Of a stretch of DNA of 44,347 nt, positions 44,282-44,347 are shown piece by piece; position 1 is the first letter of the stretch, and each line of letters begins with the position of its first letter. This stretch comes from an uncultured Bacilli bacterium (GTDB taxonomy: Bacteria; Bacillota_I; Bacilli_A; RF39; UBA660). The notes beneath the pieces were generated by a model. The model was not told the DNA's origin and did no database searches. It was given only the letters and a program-made list of their open reading frames with translations. The DNA is taken from positions 1 through 44,347 of the forward strand of contig CAKOKU010000010.1 of NCBI GenBank assembly GCA_934095865.1, given 5' to 3'. The translations under genes and the position numbers were made by a program.

Positions 44282-44347
44282 CCACTAGCCTAGCTAGTGG
44301 TTTTTCTCTAACGCCTTATAAGGCTAACAGTTCTGGCTACGCTTAAA
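44282..44347 (-). mobile_element. End of a second IS200/IS605 element (cut by window edge)
   Basis: CCACTAGC-cta-GCTAGTGG (44282-44300) followed by TTTTTCTCTAACGCCTT, about 50 nt nearly identical to the end at 41426-41475. The rest of the element lies beyond the window on the right. This end also has the position of an omega-RNA 3' region if the element carries tnpB. Confidence 0.65.

Noticed and set aside
1..44347. CRISPR array matching the tracrRNA-like RNA
   Set aside because: No regularly spaced direct repeats and no copy of the predicted repeat were seen on either strand.

Overview
The window is AT-rich DNA from an endospore-forming, low-GC Bacillota, most like the Bacilli/Erysipelotrichia side of the phylum. 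The evidence is direct: a dacB-spmA-spmB spore-cortex operon, a complete GerA/GerC/GerB germinant-receptor operon, two RNase J paralogues, AGGTGA-type ribosome binding sites and CCA-encoded tRNAs. TGA is used as a stop (gerB ends in TGA), so the code is the standard bacterial one and not the Mollicutes code.

Layout. 1-3.7 kb: tRNA-Val, spore genes spmB/spmA/dacB (minus strand, sigmaE-like promoter) and uppP. 3.7-4.95 kb: a solitary tyrosine recombinase with a long structured leader. 4.95-13.4 kb (minus): a GT-C membrane glycosyltransferase, rmuC, an RNase J paralogue with a damaged metal site, a MATE exporter fused to a cytidylate-kinase-like domain and preceded by a leader terminator, a 29-residue tandem-repeat protein with a small partner, and a membrane-anchored thioredoxin-like protein. 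13.5-19.6 kb: tRNA-Leu, an S1-domain protein, a NifU-like scaffold, a possible spore-coat kinase-like protein, and a minus-strand operon abhydrolase-murF-ddl-pilin. 19.9-24.8 kb (plus): pyruvate kinase and the ger operon. 24.8-26.5 kb: a small HTH protein, a putative orphan tracrRNA-like RNA, tRNA-His and the decayed end of an integrase lying against it. 26.5-32.4 kb (minus): a beta-helix membrane protein, an OmpR-type regulator with no kinase beside it, signal peptidase I, a lysophospholipase-like hydrolase and an Ig-like membrane protein. 32.8-35.8 kb (plus): canonical RNase J1 and a GT4 glycolipid glycosyltransferase.

35.9-44.3 kb is accessory DNA that looks like a partly decayed defence island. 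It holds a DpnI-type (methyl-directed) restriction enzyme, a gene broken by one in-frame stop, the wreck of an HhH-GPD (endonuclease III-like) gene, a divergent pair of gamma-class adenine methyltransferase and probable partner endonuclease, an internally deleted IS200/IS605 element, a frameshifted HEPN-type gene, another protein with an RxxxxH motif, and the end of a second IS200/IS605 element at the window edge.

How the genes work together: wall and envelope functions dominate the core part (UppP, MurF, Ddl, DacB, GT-C, GT4, signal peptidase), with spore maturation and germination genes interleaved. The most interesting unexplained items are the tracrRNA-like RNA without cas9 or array, the MATE-kinase fusion with a possible attenuator, the 29-residue repeat protein, and the methyl-directed nuclease next to an adenine methyltransferase. 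All functional calls are by reading the sequence; no database search was possible.
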